Shown piece by piece: positions 30,375 through 43,087 of a DNA stretch of 64,000 nt. Every line of letters begins with the position of its first letter. Position 1 is the stretch's first letter. The position numbers and the translations under genes are program-made. Source of the stretch: Pyrenopolyporus hunteri (Eukaryota; Ascomycota; Sordariomycetes; Xylariales; Hypoxylaceae). The stretch spans positions 2,108,001 through 2,172,000 of the forward strand of contig CADCXC010000005.1 of assembly GCA_902806595.1 (NCBI GenBank), in the 5' to 3' direction. The notes under the pieces are model-generated. The model ran no database searches and had not been told where the DNA came from. It worked only from the letters and a program-made list of their open reading frames with translations.

Positions 30375-32119
30375 AGCGGGACACCACAAGCAGGCAAGAC
30401 CAACTAGGACGACGCACGGCATGCAACGTGTTCTGTGGGATTTACGTCGCGATGAGGCTTTTGTAGGTTGGGCGCCCGATTATTATTTTTGTTTTTAAAA
30501 TCCATGGACGGCCTTCCTTTGTCCGTCGTGTCTCCCGCGCGGAACTTAATTTTTTTCTTACGCATCGCTGGAGGGGGGAGGGAAATAGGGTTTCGAAGGG
30601 GGGCCAAAACATAAAGAATTACACAACAGGGGAGAATGGGGGTGTGAGTTTTGGAGGAGAGAAAAATCTACCACAATACCCAAGGCTCGATGACCATCGG
30701 CCATGTTACGATAATTCCACCGACCGACATAGTTCAATATTCTCATGTTCTGGTTGGTTGATGGACGGCTAGTCCATCACGGGGAGGGAGGATAGGAAGT
30801 AGGGGAAGAAAACCGCCTCAACATGTAATATTTGTTCATTCATGACTGTATTGTTCCTCTTTCCTTTGTCAATCCTTGTCGGTATTCGATGAATGACAAT
30901 ATTTCCTTGTTACGACCATCTGCTACGGGTATACGCCGACTGGACTCGGGTATAATTGGAAGCGCTAAGGCTATTGCAACAGCTAACAGACATAATCATC
31001 CCCTGTATCGTTTCTAATCCTAATGATAGCAATCGTACATGGACCGATCCTTCTCCCGTGATCCTAGCGACAGATCGCGGCAGAGCAAGCTGGTATGAAA
31101 AGTCCGCCTACCCTCTAAACCCTATCTTACCTTTGGTCCTCGTCTGTTCATCCCACTCGATCAGTTTGCATCTCCAACTCGGCATGCAGATGAAGTAGCG
31201 GTCTGTCAAAGCGCTGCTTACCTACATGGTCAAGTGAATGTAGTTTGTATATTATTTGTATATTATTTGTATAGGATGTCTACAGAATCTATGTGCTAAA
31301 ATCTGCATGCCAATACTTCCGGATCTGGATTGTCGCAGCAAGCGGCAAATGGACCAGTTTTTTTGTTCGGTTCCGACTAAAAGCGTCAATGTAACGCTCG
31401 CCCTTTTCGCGATTCCATGATCTACAAAGGCCCGGCTTCATCGGCTCTTCTACTTTCTGGTTTGTTTATCTGTCTGATACAGCGCAATTAGGCACCTGGG
31501 TAAGTATGTGGGAGATATATCGAGGGGGGAATCTCTATATAAAGGATTTGCATCAGGAAGAACGAAAACCCAGAAGGGGCAAAATAAAGTGAAATGTTTT
31601 CTAAAATAGCCACCACTCGAACCATTAATAGAGCTTATATAGTATACCATACTCTAAAATAGGTAGGTGCCCACTGCCACGAGGTTTCCAGAGCCAGATA
31701 ATTGGAAAAGATTATCCAATCAACACTAATATAGTGGTTAACTCAATGGTCCCTCGCTACCTAAACCCTAAAGTGAAGTCGCAACTGGCGAGTCTCGATA
31801 ACATGGAAGTTAGGTGGTAAATGGTAGGTAAGGTAAGGTACCTACCTACATACCTACCTAGGTACCTATGTTCAATTGATTGCTCTTATCATCTTAGCTC
31901 ATCAGCTGCGCTCAGCTCTCCCACCGTCATAGTCGTGCCCCACCTAGACCTATGAACTACGATTTGTACCGACATCTGCAGTTAGGTGCATCAATGTTTG
32001 GCGAAAGGGTCCATACAAAAAAGAAATTTGACCAACTCAAAATCAGAATAAAATATCCACCTCGAGATACTAAATATAAAAAGGCCACCCTCGCGGCCAT
32101 TCATAACCTCTCGTTGACA
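30375..32119. other. Intergenic region, no gene seen
   Basis: Contains the G-gamma 3' flank, a TATTATTTGTA direct repeat near 31248-31272 and the AGGT/ACCT cluster at 31824-31869. ORFs at 30832-31198 are weak and unlike any family I know. The frame of the downstream Rdx gene stays open back to an ATG at 31952, but that extension shows no conserved feature. Confidence 0.5.
31824..31869. repeat. AGGT/ACCT inverted tetranucleotide cluster
   Basis: GGTAGGTAAGGTAAGGTA on the left faces CCTACCTACATACCTACC on the right, so the tract can fold on itself or pair as an inverted repeat. It is the densest example of a class seen all over the intergenic DNA here. Confidence 0.8.
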
Positions 32120-33130
32120 ATGGCCGAGACCTCGACCTCGACCTCGACCTCGGACCCCGCGTCTCCATTTCCGCTCCCCCGTGTCACCATCCGCTTCTGT
32201 ACACAATGTAAATGGATGCTGAGAGCCGCATACGTAAGTCTACCTAGATAGTCTACCCTGAAGACGACGACGATAATCACTGCTATTATATGCCTTACCT
32301 ATCTCCACTCTACCCTGCTATCACTTAGTCCATACCATCTCTACCAGAGCCGAACAGTCCCGGCGTCAAAACCCTGTCCTACTCTTATATCTTACACCCA
32401 TCAGCGATCCTGTCAGCCACAAACGCCCCGCGGACCCCGCCATCTCACCATACACCTACGCCCCCTTGCCGGCCGTCCCGCAAGCTCTTAAGCTCTAAGC
32501 TCTTAACTCCAACCTTAAACCACTTACATTAACACTAACCCACAACCACAGTTCGCGCAAGAGCTCCTCTCGACCTTCTCGACCTCTCTCGGGGAAGTCG
32601 CTCTGCAGCCCTCCACGGGCGGGACCTTCGTCGTCGAGATATACTACCGCGCTCCTCCCTCCCCTTCCCCTTCCCCTTCCTCCTCCTCCGACTCCCCGAC
32701 GCAACCGCAACCACGGATCCAGCAGCGCGTGCTCTGGGACCGCAAGACCGACGGCGGGTTCCCGGAGACCAAGGAGCTGAAGCGGCGGGTGCGCGACGCG
32801 ATCGAGCCGGGGCGGGACCTGGGGCACGTGGACCGGGACCACCATCGGTCTTCCTCTTCCAATCCCAATCCCAATCCCAACCCCGCCTCCGTTAGTAAGC
32901 AGCCGCCGGCCACCGGCGCCGACACCCGGCACCAAGCCAAGAAAGAAGGAGGAGAAGAAGGAAGAGCCGGGAGCAGAGTAAGGGAGGCGGAAAATGCGCC
33001 GGCCCTGAACGCGCACCCCGAGGAGAATATCGGCGGTCCGGTTTGTAAGCCCGGGACTGAGAGCGCGCGGACGAATGCGGTGACGATGGGGGAGGGGCCG
33101 GGGGAGGGGGAGTGTGAGGATTGTAAGTAG
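32120..33130 (+). CDS. Rdx/SelW-family thioredoxin-like protein with long tail
   Basis: Exons 32120-32233 and 32552-33130 give 230 residues. The core is a Rdx (selenoprotein W-like) domain. After a (TS)n segment comes PRVTIRFCTQCKWMLRAAY with the CxxC redox motif, then FAQELLSTF and GEVALQPSTGGTFVVEIYY. VLWDRKTDGGFPETKELKRR closes the fold. Family members probably carry out thiol redox reactions; the cysteine form replaces the animal selenocysteine. Beyond residue about 125 is a disordered tail with NPNPNPNP repeats, acidic Gly/Glu runs and a terminal ECEDCK that includes another CxxC. The core alone would be typical family length. The 318-bp intron is the longest accepted here, with GTAAGT and CCACAG ends. 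Start at 32120 chosen because it directly precedes the conserved core. Confidence 0.85.
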
Positions 33131-34531
33131 GAAGGTAGGTAGGGATGTAGGTAGAGGGAAGATATTATAATCTACTATGCTATATCGCTTTAACTGGGTG
33201 CTATCTCTCGTAAGTATAACTATAGGTACGTAGGTAGCTATGCTAGTATACGTTATATTATTACTGTTAGGTATAGGCCAGTCAGTGTTATACATCCGAC
33301 GAGGAAGGAAGTAGAGCGCGAGGGAAGGGGAAGTATCTGTTACTTGGGAATTACTCAGGCTACTGGGTTCGGTAGGTTTATACGTGGTGTGTACAGGTAG
33401 GTAGAGAGATAGGACATTGGAAACCACGGATACCGCAGCGAGAGGTGCTGTTTGAGCCGGTGGAATAGTAGACGTACCGTATCTACTTTATACCAGTTAC
33501 CGGGCCACGCATAATACACCACGGGTACACAAATCAATGCAAGGAAACACGGCACAATGCGCCCCGGACGAACGGGTACTAGGTGTTTCCTCTTACCCTC
33601 CCCCTTCCCCGGATTATTTCTTATACGTACGTACGTAGGTACCTACCTACGCACCTACACATCTAGGTACCTGAGGCATGGATATAAGTAGGAAGGGAGA
33701 AAGGGGTCTCCAGAAACCGTGTTAGGAAGAATACCAGTCAGTAGGTACTACGATCAACTGCACGTATACCATTTTAAGAAAAGGCAGCATGTAGCACCGG
33801 ACATATAAGTTCAAGATCACGGAGGGCATCGGTGGAACGGTGAGGCAGGCAGAGTCAAATTACTCGATTAGCTTATCATTGCACAGCAGGACCTCGTACT
33901 CTTGGACCACGTCGTGAATTCATCATATCGAGGTCAGCCATACAAGCCAATGGCACACAAAGCAGACAAAAAAGGGAATCGTAGTTCACTCGGCGCCGTA
34001 GCAAAGCGAAGAACAAAACGAGAAGAAGAAAAAAAAAGAGTATGAACCCGCGTAGCAGATCATTGCATGAATTCGTAAGTTTCACGTTTCGGGGAAACAA
34101 AATTAACTGTCTAGACTCTCCCCTTTGTCACCATGGCCACATAAGAGTAGGGGCGAGTGGGCTGAGAACACTCATGGAGACCATTCCAAATGAAAACCTG
34201 ATTTTATTCTTTTCTCGTAATAGCAACAACCTCCATAATCTCTTCCATCCGTTCTGGGGTCAAAGTGAGGTTCATGAGGACAAGTGTATCGCGGAGGAGG
34301 CGGCGGGTCATATATTTGTACTCGAATAGCATTATCAGAACGCCTGTCGCGGTCGGAGGTGTGGGGGGTGTATGTGGACCGAAGAAGGCGGAGATGACGC
34401 CAACGGGATCGTTGGTCGAGGACAATTATCGGGACGCGGACACGGGCACGGGCTGGATGCGTAGGGTGCAACAACTTATCGGGAGCGGCCGAACCTAGAA
34501 AGACGAAAAAGTTCGTATGAATACTCTTGCT
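33131..34531. other. Convergent intergenic region
   Basis: Lies between the stops of the Rdx and PP1 genes. It has AGGT/ACCT and GTAC-type tracts (33135-33165, 33620-33675) but no conserved coding segment. The plus-strand ORF around 34042-34498 and the antisense ORFs opposite it show no recognisable domain. Confidence 0.5.
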
Positions 34532-35756
34532 TTAGGACTTGGATTGCTTTCTTGGAGATGCGAAACCGCTGCCTCCGAGGCCGCCATGGACGTACTTTTG
34601 TTTCTTCTCAGCAGGCTTGAGAATCTGGAAAGTAGGGGAGTAGTTAGCTAGGTGTACGAATTCGTAGCTCGCGGATAGGGGGGGAAAACCAACCTGGAAG
34701 GAACATAACAGGCTCTCGTCGACACTCATCATGGCCCCGGCGTTGTCGAACTCTCCGCAGTAATTGGGCGCGCTGAATAGGGTAACCAGTTGACGCTTCG
34801 AGAAGAATTCGTAACCGTCCTCCACAACCTGGTGGGCGCGGCAGATCAAGTCCATGTCGTGTTTTTGTAGGAACCGGGAGACAACATCGGGACCAAAGGT
34901 AAAGGATACTCCACGGTCATTCTCGCTCCAGCCCGTGATATCCTTGTCAGGGTCAGACCATAACAGATCGCAGAGCAGACCGCAGTCGGGAATCTAAGGC
35001 AAATCAAGTTAGTGGGAACTCGGGCCGGTACTGGGCGTGACCGAAGCGTCAATAATATGGCATGGGAGACGGGATATCTTACGTCAGTTGGTCGCATCAC
35101 TCGGCGGATCTGCTCCATCGAGTTGAGATCGGGGCTTAGTCCACCATGCATCGTGAAGATCTTCTCATCGATGATGGCGGCGATCGGCAGGCAGTTGAAG
35201 CAGTCGGTGAACGTCTTCCATAGCTTGATGTTGTAGCGGCGCTTGCACTCGTCGTAGAAACCGTAGATACGGTTGATCGACGCACATTCGTGGTTACCTC
35301 GTAGGATGAAGAAGTTCTCCGGGTACTTGATCTTGTAGGCGAGCAGGAGGCAGATGGTCTCCAGGGACTGCTTGCCACGATCTACGTAATCACCCAGGAA
35401 GAGATAATTTGCCTCGGGAGGGAAACCGCCATATTCGAAGAGACGGAGGAGATCGTAGTATTGCCCGTGGATGTCACCACAGATCTAAGGGGAAGGGAAG
35501 AACACACAGACGTCAGCGGCTTTGTTTCAAACTTTGGGCAGGCAGGGACGGCCGTATCGGCAAGGGATATGCATACCTTGATAGGAGCTTCTAGCTCCAG
35601 TAGGATTGGCTGGCTGATGAAGATCTCTCTGGCTTTCGTGCAGAGATATCGGATCTCGGTCTCCAGCAGTTGGACCTGCTTGCCAGGTCGGCTACCGCGC
35701 ACCTCGAGGAGGCGGTCGATGATAGAGTCCAAATCAACGTCGTGTTGATCTGCCAT
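34532..35756 (-). CDS. Serine/threonine protein phosphatase PP1 catalytic subunit
   Basis: Orthologue of yeast GLC7 and Aspergillus bimG. Exons 35577-35756, 35083-35484, 34694-34993 and 34532-34624 give 324 residues. Metal ligands and catalytic motifs fall at the standard PP1 positions: D64 and H66 in GDIHG, D92 in GDYVDRG, N124 and H125 in RGNHE. MHGGLSPDL and CRAHQVVEDGYEFF supply further ligands, and SAPNYCGEFDNAGAMMS is the beta12-beta13 loop near the substrate groove. Introns of 92, 89 and 69 bp have canonical ends. The enzyme acts with many targeting subunits in mitosis, glycogen control and polarity. The C-terminal tail after KYVHGG is short and basic as in fungi. Confidence 0.97.
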
Positions 35757-37620
35757 CTTTTATGTTCCTCACCTGCCAGGTAGTTGGCCCGCGAAAGTCG
35801 ACGTGTGGGAGATCAGGGCCCTAGGGTTGTAGGGGGGGGGAGAGGACCGGGATCTGGCGAGATGCAGTGGAGCCCGATATCAAAGTATGATGCACTTCTC
35901 AGGCCTGCTGGCACGTCGAGATGTTAGCGGACGAGACATCTACTGACCAGGAACAAAGAAAGAAGGGGGGGTTTGACCAGTTGGGGTACTCGATGGGGGA
36001 GGGAGGATCTTGGCCGAGAGGTAGGCAGATTTAATCTTGAGGTGACGACAAGGTGAGTGGGGAAGAGGGGCGCGGTGGATTATCAAAGACCCCAAAAAAA
36101 GGGAGACGAAAAAACTCACGATGAAGTGATCCCAGCTAGTGACGGAGCTTTCCAAAGAAGCTCAAGGGCTCGTTACTAAATCCAGGTACGAAGAGTCTAG
36201 TGGCGATTCGTTACTCTGGCATTAAAATTTTTTTGCAATCCCGATAAAATGCGAGAATGCTTCGTCTCCTACTTGTTGTGCGCCTTTGCGGGCTGCGACG
36301 CTTTCTAATGGTAATTCTCACGTAGTCACGTAGAGTCAAAGTCGGTCGGCGAGGTGCAGATAGGAAGCGGAAATGCTGGATATCGGCTTAGCGTTGCTCG
36401 AGCGAAAAAGGCCCAAGTCGTGATTGAAAATATAATCCTCGTACTGTGTATTGTAGTCGGTCCTTCTTTTTTTCTTTATAGGAGGGGACTCGAATGTTCG
36501 CCAGTTGGTAGTAGATGTCGACGTCGTAGAGATGATGATTGAGATAGGAGGGTGGGGAGGCGGTTTGTTAAGAGGGGAGAGAGTGAAGGAGATAGAGAGC
36601 TGGGAATAGATGTCGCCCGTTCACGATCGGGGAATTCTCGAGGGGAGTCGTAATAATGGCTGCACGCTCACTGTGTTTTGTGGTTACAATGACACAAAGC
36701 GCGCAATTCTCAGGTTCGGGTGTTAGGCGGTTGTCAGAACACGGTAATGAGGCAACGGAGCCAACATGTACCTGTTTTTGACTGCGGACTTCAAAACAAT
36801 GCGGGAATAGGTACCAGCTCGTCCGGTGCTGGTGGGACGATAGGTAAACTCTGTGTTTTTTCTTTTCTGTTTTCGCAGTTCACCGTAATTCGTGTAGACC
36901 GCAGAAAATAAAAAGGTTAGGAGGAATCGTCGTTGGGAAAAATACGTGCGGAATGCGTCGCCGTTGTCGCGGGGTCTGGGCAGGAAAAAAAATGAAGAGG
37001 GAAGGAGATTGAATAAAAGGGTCAAAGCCGATGGAAACGTCAGAAGAATCCGGCTTAATCAAATCTGCAGACTTGCTACAATTGTCAAGAAGTCCTTCAG
37101 AATAAAAGGTACCTGGCCTATACCTTCAGAGTGGGGCGGGGCCGATACGCAGTACTAATAGTACAAATAGGAAAAAGAGCCTGGGTGCGCGCAAGTTAAC
37201 TTGTACTTTGCAGGAGAGTGTCCTGCCCACAGCTGCAATCAGGCTCTGCGGGTTCATTCGCAGTACCCAAATTCTTTCAGGGAACCGGGGGGTTGCTGGG
37301 CCATGTAGTGAATAGGTACTTAACGTATTCAATGCTGGACCTGCTGGGGAGAAGGAGCGGACGTCTGGGGTGCGAATACACACTAGGGGGGGCTTGAGGG
37401 TCGTATCTTAAGGCCTAAGGGGAAGAAAAATACTGGGCAGGTGAGCAAGTGGGGTTTCAGACGTGAGATTCTGATTGGCAGAATTGGGGCTGTGCAAGCA
37501 AAAAGCGCCAGGGACACATCCAGACAATCCCGTCGCAAGATAAAGCAAAGCGAGTAGGTACGCACCGGGTAGCTTAGGTATTGTACATAGAGGTAGCATA
37601 CCTACATGTAGGTTATAATT

Positions 37621-37680
37621 GGTACAATTACTGGTACAATTACTGGTACAATTACTGGTATAATTGCTGGTACGATACAA
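37621..37680. repeat. 12-bp minisatellite
   Basis: Unit GGTACAATTACT occurs three times exactly, then once with two changes and once with a diverged second half. A partial unit precedes it. The unit is a multiple of three, so every frame reads as a repeating peptide; this is not evidence of coding. Confidence 0.9.
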
Positions 37681-38576
37681 TCCGATACAAGCCAATGACC
37701 GTACTTAGCTGCCAACTTTGGATGCATACATCGTACGCCATCTACATCATCTATTCTCAAGTGGGTTAGAGTACATCTACACCTACTACATCCGCATCTG
37801 CGCCAATATACTTTTTACTCTTCTACCTCTCTGGATTCATCGCCAATTTATCAAAACAACTTCCACATTACATGTACCTCTTCCCGGTTTAAATACATTG
37901 CCTACCACCTATCCAATCTCCTTCCCGTCCATTTCGCCTCTCTCTTTCGTTGCAACTCTGAGAGGTCAAACCTCGAGCGTGACCGAATCCCTGCCCACCG
38001 TATTTTAATCTCGATACCTTTTGTCCTTCAGCAGGCCGGCTTTGTGTTTCAACCCTACGTATGACAAACAGCCATCACCGCCAATTCCAATAAGATATCT
38101 CCCCTTTCTGTCGTTTAACTGGTCCACTTCATATCCCAAATCCATACAGCCTCCCGCACCCTGCCAATACAAAAATTCAGAAGGATTGGCTCAGGCGCGG
38201 AATACTAATATTCGGGATTTGTAGTTTAGGTAGGTATCTATACACTCTGTGTAGGTAGACACGCCTTGCCGCGTCTCCCTCCCATATCAAAATTACCTAT
38301 GTTTGTCTTCTTACCAACCGCTAAGCTAGTTTAAACTCTCCGAGCGCTTGTGTGGCGGCTATTTCAAAGAAACGCGCAAGCATTGAACGTCTACTAGGTC
38401 TCCGGAAGGTTATTGCGAGGTTCTAAATTGCGGCTTGTCGTCCCTCTCCCGGACTGAGCTAAGCACCGCTTCGTCTCCCACTCGGAGGACCTCCCCACGA
38501 TTTGCTTGACGTACTCCACTGGCGTCTCGTTCAACTCCTGCCATTCCTCTCGTTGGGGCATACATGTCGAGACATC

Positions 38577-38868
38577 ATGGCTTCCATCAATATGACCGAT
38601 ATGTACGCAACGTTACTATATAGCTGACGGAGGTATGATTTTATTTTTCTTCTCTAGATATGACGGGTTGGCTAAACTTCAAACCGCCAAGGACGACTAG
38701 TATACGGCACTTTGATGATACTAACCGACTATTGCGGAACAATCACTTTCGCTTCTCCTTCCCAAGCCGGCCGCAGCATCGACTACAACCACGCCGCATT
38801 CCAAGGTTCCAAACAGGTATAAAATGCTTCCGGTCTATTCGTGCATCACCGAGGACCAGTTACGTATA
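38577..38868 (+). pseudogene. Degraded 5' part of a spliced gene
   Basis: A short first exon MASINMTD (38577-38602) is followed by a textbook 55-bp intron: GTACGC donor, GCTGAC branch site and TTCTCTAG acceptor at 38657. The joined frame continues YDGLAKLQTAKDD and then meets four stops between 38698 and 38724: TAG, TGA, TGA and TAA. All four can arise by single C-to-T changes from CAG, CGA, CGA and CAA, the RIP direction. The frame then reopens as PTIAEQSLSLLLPKPAA for about 45 codons. The 300 bp upstream is pyrimidine-rich like a real leader. I do not recognise the protein. An alternative is a functional gene whose splicing I misread. Confidence 0.4.
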
Positions 38869-41800
38869 TAACTGTATAAGCAAGTGGGCAAAACACGTCC
38901 AATTCCAACGTCAAGCGCGAAGGACTTGCTCTCCAATTCCATCTCTTCACTAACGCTAGCGAGGTTCATTTATATAAACTCCGTGCCCCAGATCGGCGAC
39001 TCGACCCCCTCAGTTGGGGGCGCAATTGATCAACCACTTTAGACCGTACCAGTCTGTCGGCTCTGCATTTGCCCTCCCCTAAGGATTCCGTAGTCGGCCG
39101 CCAGCTACTGTATCTCTACATTCTCGCTCGTTTTCTCGGCTGCCTGTGGCCAACCAGGATCCTTTTAGTTGCCTTTTCAGACGCCGACGTCACTAACAGG
39201 ATATCCCGCTAGTTGCAAAATGATCTCCGTCAAATGGGAAAGGCGGATACATGAGCGAGAAGGTGGTTTGTACAACCCACAACCGGAACTAGTTCGCCTG
39301 TCGACGAAGACGCCAGGTGGGAAGCTATGCCCGAGGTCTAGGACGATGGAAGCCGTAACACTACGTATACCCGGCCTTTGCTCAGTCATTGCAATAGCCC
39401 CCCCTAACCATCTGACGACTTTCTCACCATTGAATCACATGATCAAATGTCTAGACACTAGAAATTGCAGCCTCGAGCAAATAACCGTCACTGATTGGCC
39501 AGACCGCCCCTAATGCTGGTCAATATCTCAGTATAAGGCCCAGCCATTATTGGACCGAAAATTCGTCTTAGTTCGAGAAGCATTCTCTTGACGCCAACGT
39601 TCCGGTGAGACGGTTCCCATGTGCTATGGTACGGCGAAGAGATGCTGTAAATGGTTTCTAGACAGAACGTAGTGTTACCAATCGCTCATTCACCTGCAAC
39701 AGCACATAACAGTGAGCAACTTATCCGCGAAGTTAAACCGAGCTATTCTTCTTGTAAGTCGGCATTCCAACCGAGGTCCGATCAACCGGCAAACCGGGTA
39801 ACTCGAAATTTGGTTCAGGAGACCCCATTTCTCCGATTTGAAGTATCTCGTCATTACGACGGCATGGGTTTATATCGGGATATTGTTGAGTTGAATTTCA
39901 ATGCCACTTTCCCCCTTTGGGGATCGACAAAGGGTATAATCTAGGGGACAGCTGACAACTACAAGCACTTGGTGGATGACACGTTGTAGGCCCTACCATT
40001 CAAGGATTAAATGAATATTCGCAGACACGAAGCAATTTCGGCTATCAGAAATCTACCGTCTTCCGTCTTGTCATTGCGTGGCATGCACAGCGTGTCAAGA
40101 TAGGCATCCCCAATGAGAAATACTACTTCGTTTAAACTCTTTAGGCAATGACGACAATTTTCCTCACCTCCGCCCCCGATGGATAGGGGGTAAACAACTA
40201 ATGACATTTCCTATATCACCGAAAAAGCAGCTTCTTCCTACCACCCATGAATATACACATCTCGGGCTTTACTGCCTCAGTTTCACTCGCCAATGAACGG
40301 GAATGGTGCTACCGAAGCGGCTAGGACACGTCTCATCAATGAAGTGCAATACCATCCCATGGAGCGTTCTTTCTACTAGTATCACATGAGGCGTAGGAGC
40401 ATGACTCCAACCGCGGATGTCTCCCCCGCGCCCAGAAGATCGTCGAGCGGGTAGTTCATCAACAGCCATCGAATTTGGCCAAATTGCGCCGCAGCATTTG
40501 AGTTGGAGAAGAACCCTGAAGCAACTACGAGTTCTCCTGACTGCCGAGTAATATATTCGGCTCAAATCTTGGTTTGAATTTTATGACAAAGCTCACCCGG
40601 CCTGGGTTTATGAGAGCACAGGCGAGCGAGCGACTAGTCAAATATGACTTTTCGAGGGAAGTCGTCCAGCCACATCCGACGAAATTCACAACCTTTCGGT
40701 ATCACTTTCGAAAAACACTCTATTATACGCTTAGTGTGCCACGGAGGCCGCCTTTCTGATTGGAAGACATACGAAATATTAGACGCTAGGAAATGAGTTG
40801 TGTACACAACTCTGTCGTCCCACCCGTTTCAAACTATTACAAGACAGCGGGTATATGTTTGCGGGTGGCGGGCGCTCAGTAGGGAGTATCCAACTATCAG
40901 AGAGTAACATATCGTTCCAGGTATTAGTTTCCTACCCGACGGAGGTTTAGGTCTACGTCGCCGTTGTTGATAGCGACCCTAGCGTATCGAAGCTCACCAG
41001 TCAGCCCTACCCCTTTACCAGAAGGTGTCTCTATCCTCGGAAGCGGATACCACAAAGTCAACCCTCAGGGATCAAACGTCCACGCGCCCGGTATCGATAG
41101 TTTCTGTGAAGTTGGTGTGTCGAATAGCCCGGGCCATCCCTGTCGCTCCAGAAACAAGATACTCCAGGGTACGGAAGGCGATGCGAAATGCCAACTAGGC
41201 CCGGGGAAGATCTTGCTTATTACCGTAGGGCCAGCACGATGATGCTACCTTATCACTTGCTAATCCGGGTATGCGTACCTACGCATATAATTATTGCCGT
41301 CTGGGACCTACCGATTCGACGGAAGCTTCTTACTCATCCTCAGGGTCAAAATTGGATATATCTCATTTCATCATGCGGCTTGTTGGATTAATACTGACGC
41401 GTCCTTTAGCACCAGGGTATCATAGTGCGGGTAGCTTAGGTAGGTTCTTGAATTAGGTGAGTACTGAATATCGAATGTGAATTCCCTTTTGGGTCAACCT
41501 TCTGCTTTTTCAATAAATGAGGCGGCCTTGAGGTCTTAAGCTAGTTCAATGGAACGATAGCATATCTCACCGTATACCGGCGAGGAAAATAGTTCACAGT
41601 AAGGGAGAGAAAAAGCAAAGAGGCTCTGGGTATGAGGCTTGGCCTCATGACCCTCATAGCTAGCGGTGTGGGAATATTTGGTCCCGTTAGCCTGATACTT
41701 TGCCGCATTTGCCGCATTTGATATGAGCCTCCCATGTTTACTAACTGCTAATCGAAGTTAACGGTTCTCTGAGTAAGACGAGAGAAGTCTTACCCCCAGC

Positions 41801-43044
41801 TCAGCCATCAAGGAGAAAATTCTACTGGTCACGTTCCCGCTTGGCGGAACTCGTGAAACCCAATAGTTCGGTCCTTGTCTGTTGATAAGTCTTCGAGAAG
41901 GTACTCCTACTAGCGATTATTCGGTTGCCAATCCATCCAAGCCACAGTTGCTCGATATATGGTCAGGAATGTCGTTGTCTCTACTGCTCCTCTTATTCTA
42001 AGGGCCTGTGGTACGTGAAGCTTACTAGCCGTTCTGACCTAAAGAGACTAATCATTGGCTTGATAGTCTCACATTGCCCATTCGTGTGAGAATACACGTT
42101 GAACTCGGTAACACTAACCCAGGGCGTTTGGTAGCAGCCAGACGAGACTGCATTACGGAAGCCTATGATGGCCTGTAAATTTAAAAAGAACTACATTATT
42201 AGCTAGTTCCTGCTTACGTGCTTTAACTAGGTAGCATCCAAGACGACGGTTTATGGGGCGTGGTAGGTCCGACCACTAAAGGGGGAATACGACTCGAGAC
42301 GTAACCGTAATAGGATATCTGGGGAAACAGAGTTCAAAGTCAAAGGCACGGTTTCAGACATAGGTAGGTATCGAACGACGAATGAGAGTGCGTATACGCC
42401 CCGCGAAGATAAATTGTAGGTTGTTGCGGTACACAAGATCAGATTAAAGGCGCGACGCCTTAATGGTGTGCTTAATGACGCGATCGGCAGCTAATACTCC
42501 TTTTCTTAGAAGGCATGAGATCGTCCCTGAGGAGATTCGGCAGATTAAAACATGTGGAAGCTATACAATGTCAGTATATAGGCCATATATTCGCGACAAC
42601 GCATGTAAGTAGCATTGACCCCCCTTCGCTACACTGCAACGTCCTCAATACCAAATACCACGTAGCCGAGCATCGGATTTCGAAAATCACATGTAGGAAA
42701 TCCAATATCAGCGGTAATTCGCCAAGCCACCCAATCGAAACAAGACCTATCGTGGACAATTGTCGACGGATGAGCGTGTACGGTCGGATTCAGCAGCGGA
42801 GGTCGTGGGAATCCGTCATAGGAGAATGGCGATACTAGCATTCAGCATCGGAGGCCTCGAACCTACCACACCACCGCTGGGCCGACAATGAGTGTACTTC
42901 GAAAACAAACCTGTGAGCTCGAATTTTCCACACAGACGACATTCGACGAGCCTCGGGAGGAGACCTTGCTGTCCCAAACCAGGTTCTAGGCCCGGCTGCA
43001 ACCAGAGCTGCAGACGACGTCCGGCCACGGAAAGGACATACATA

Positions 43045-43087
43045 TACCTACGTAGGTAGGTAGGTATACATAAGTAGGTAAGTAAGT
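43045..43087. repeat. AGGT tetranucleotide tract
   Basis: TACCTACGTAGGTAGGTAGG followed by imperfect AAGTAGGT units; a further example of the dispersed AGGT/ACCT class. Confidence 0.8.

Noticed and set aside
32495..33427. 310-codon minus-strand ORF
   Set aside because: Antisense of the Rdx/SelW-like gene; low-complexity composition follows from the repeats in the sense tail.
39169..39944. ORFs of 97-114 codons downstream of the 38577 remnant
   Set aside because: No recognisable motif, no splice logic connecting them, and composition like neighbouring closed DNA. They may be further decayed exons but I cannot support it.
42840..42920. Possible minus-strand tRNA around GGTTCGAGGCC
   Set aside because: A four-of-five T stem is possible but no acceptor partner or A box at the right spacing exists.
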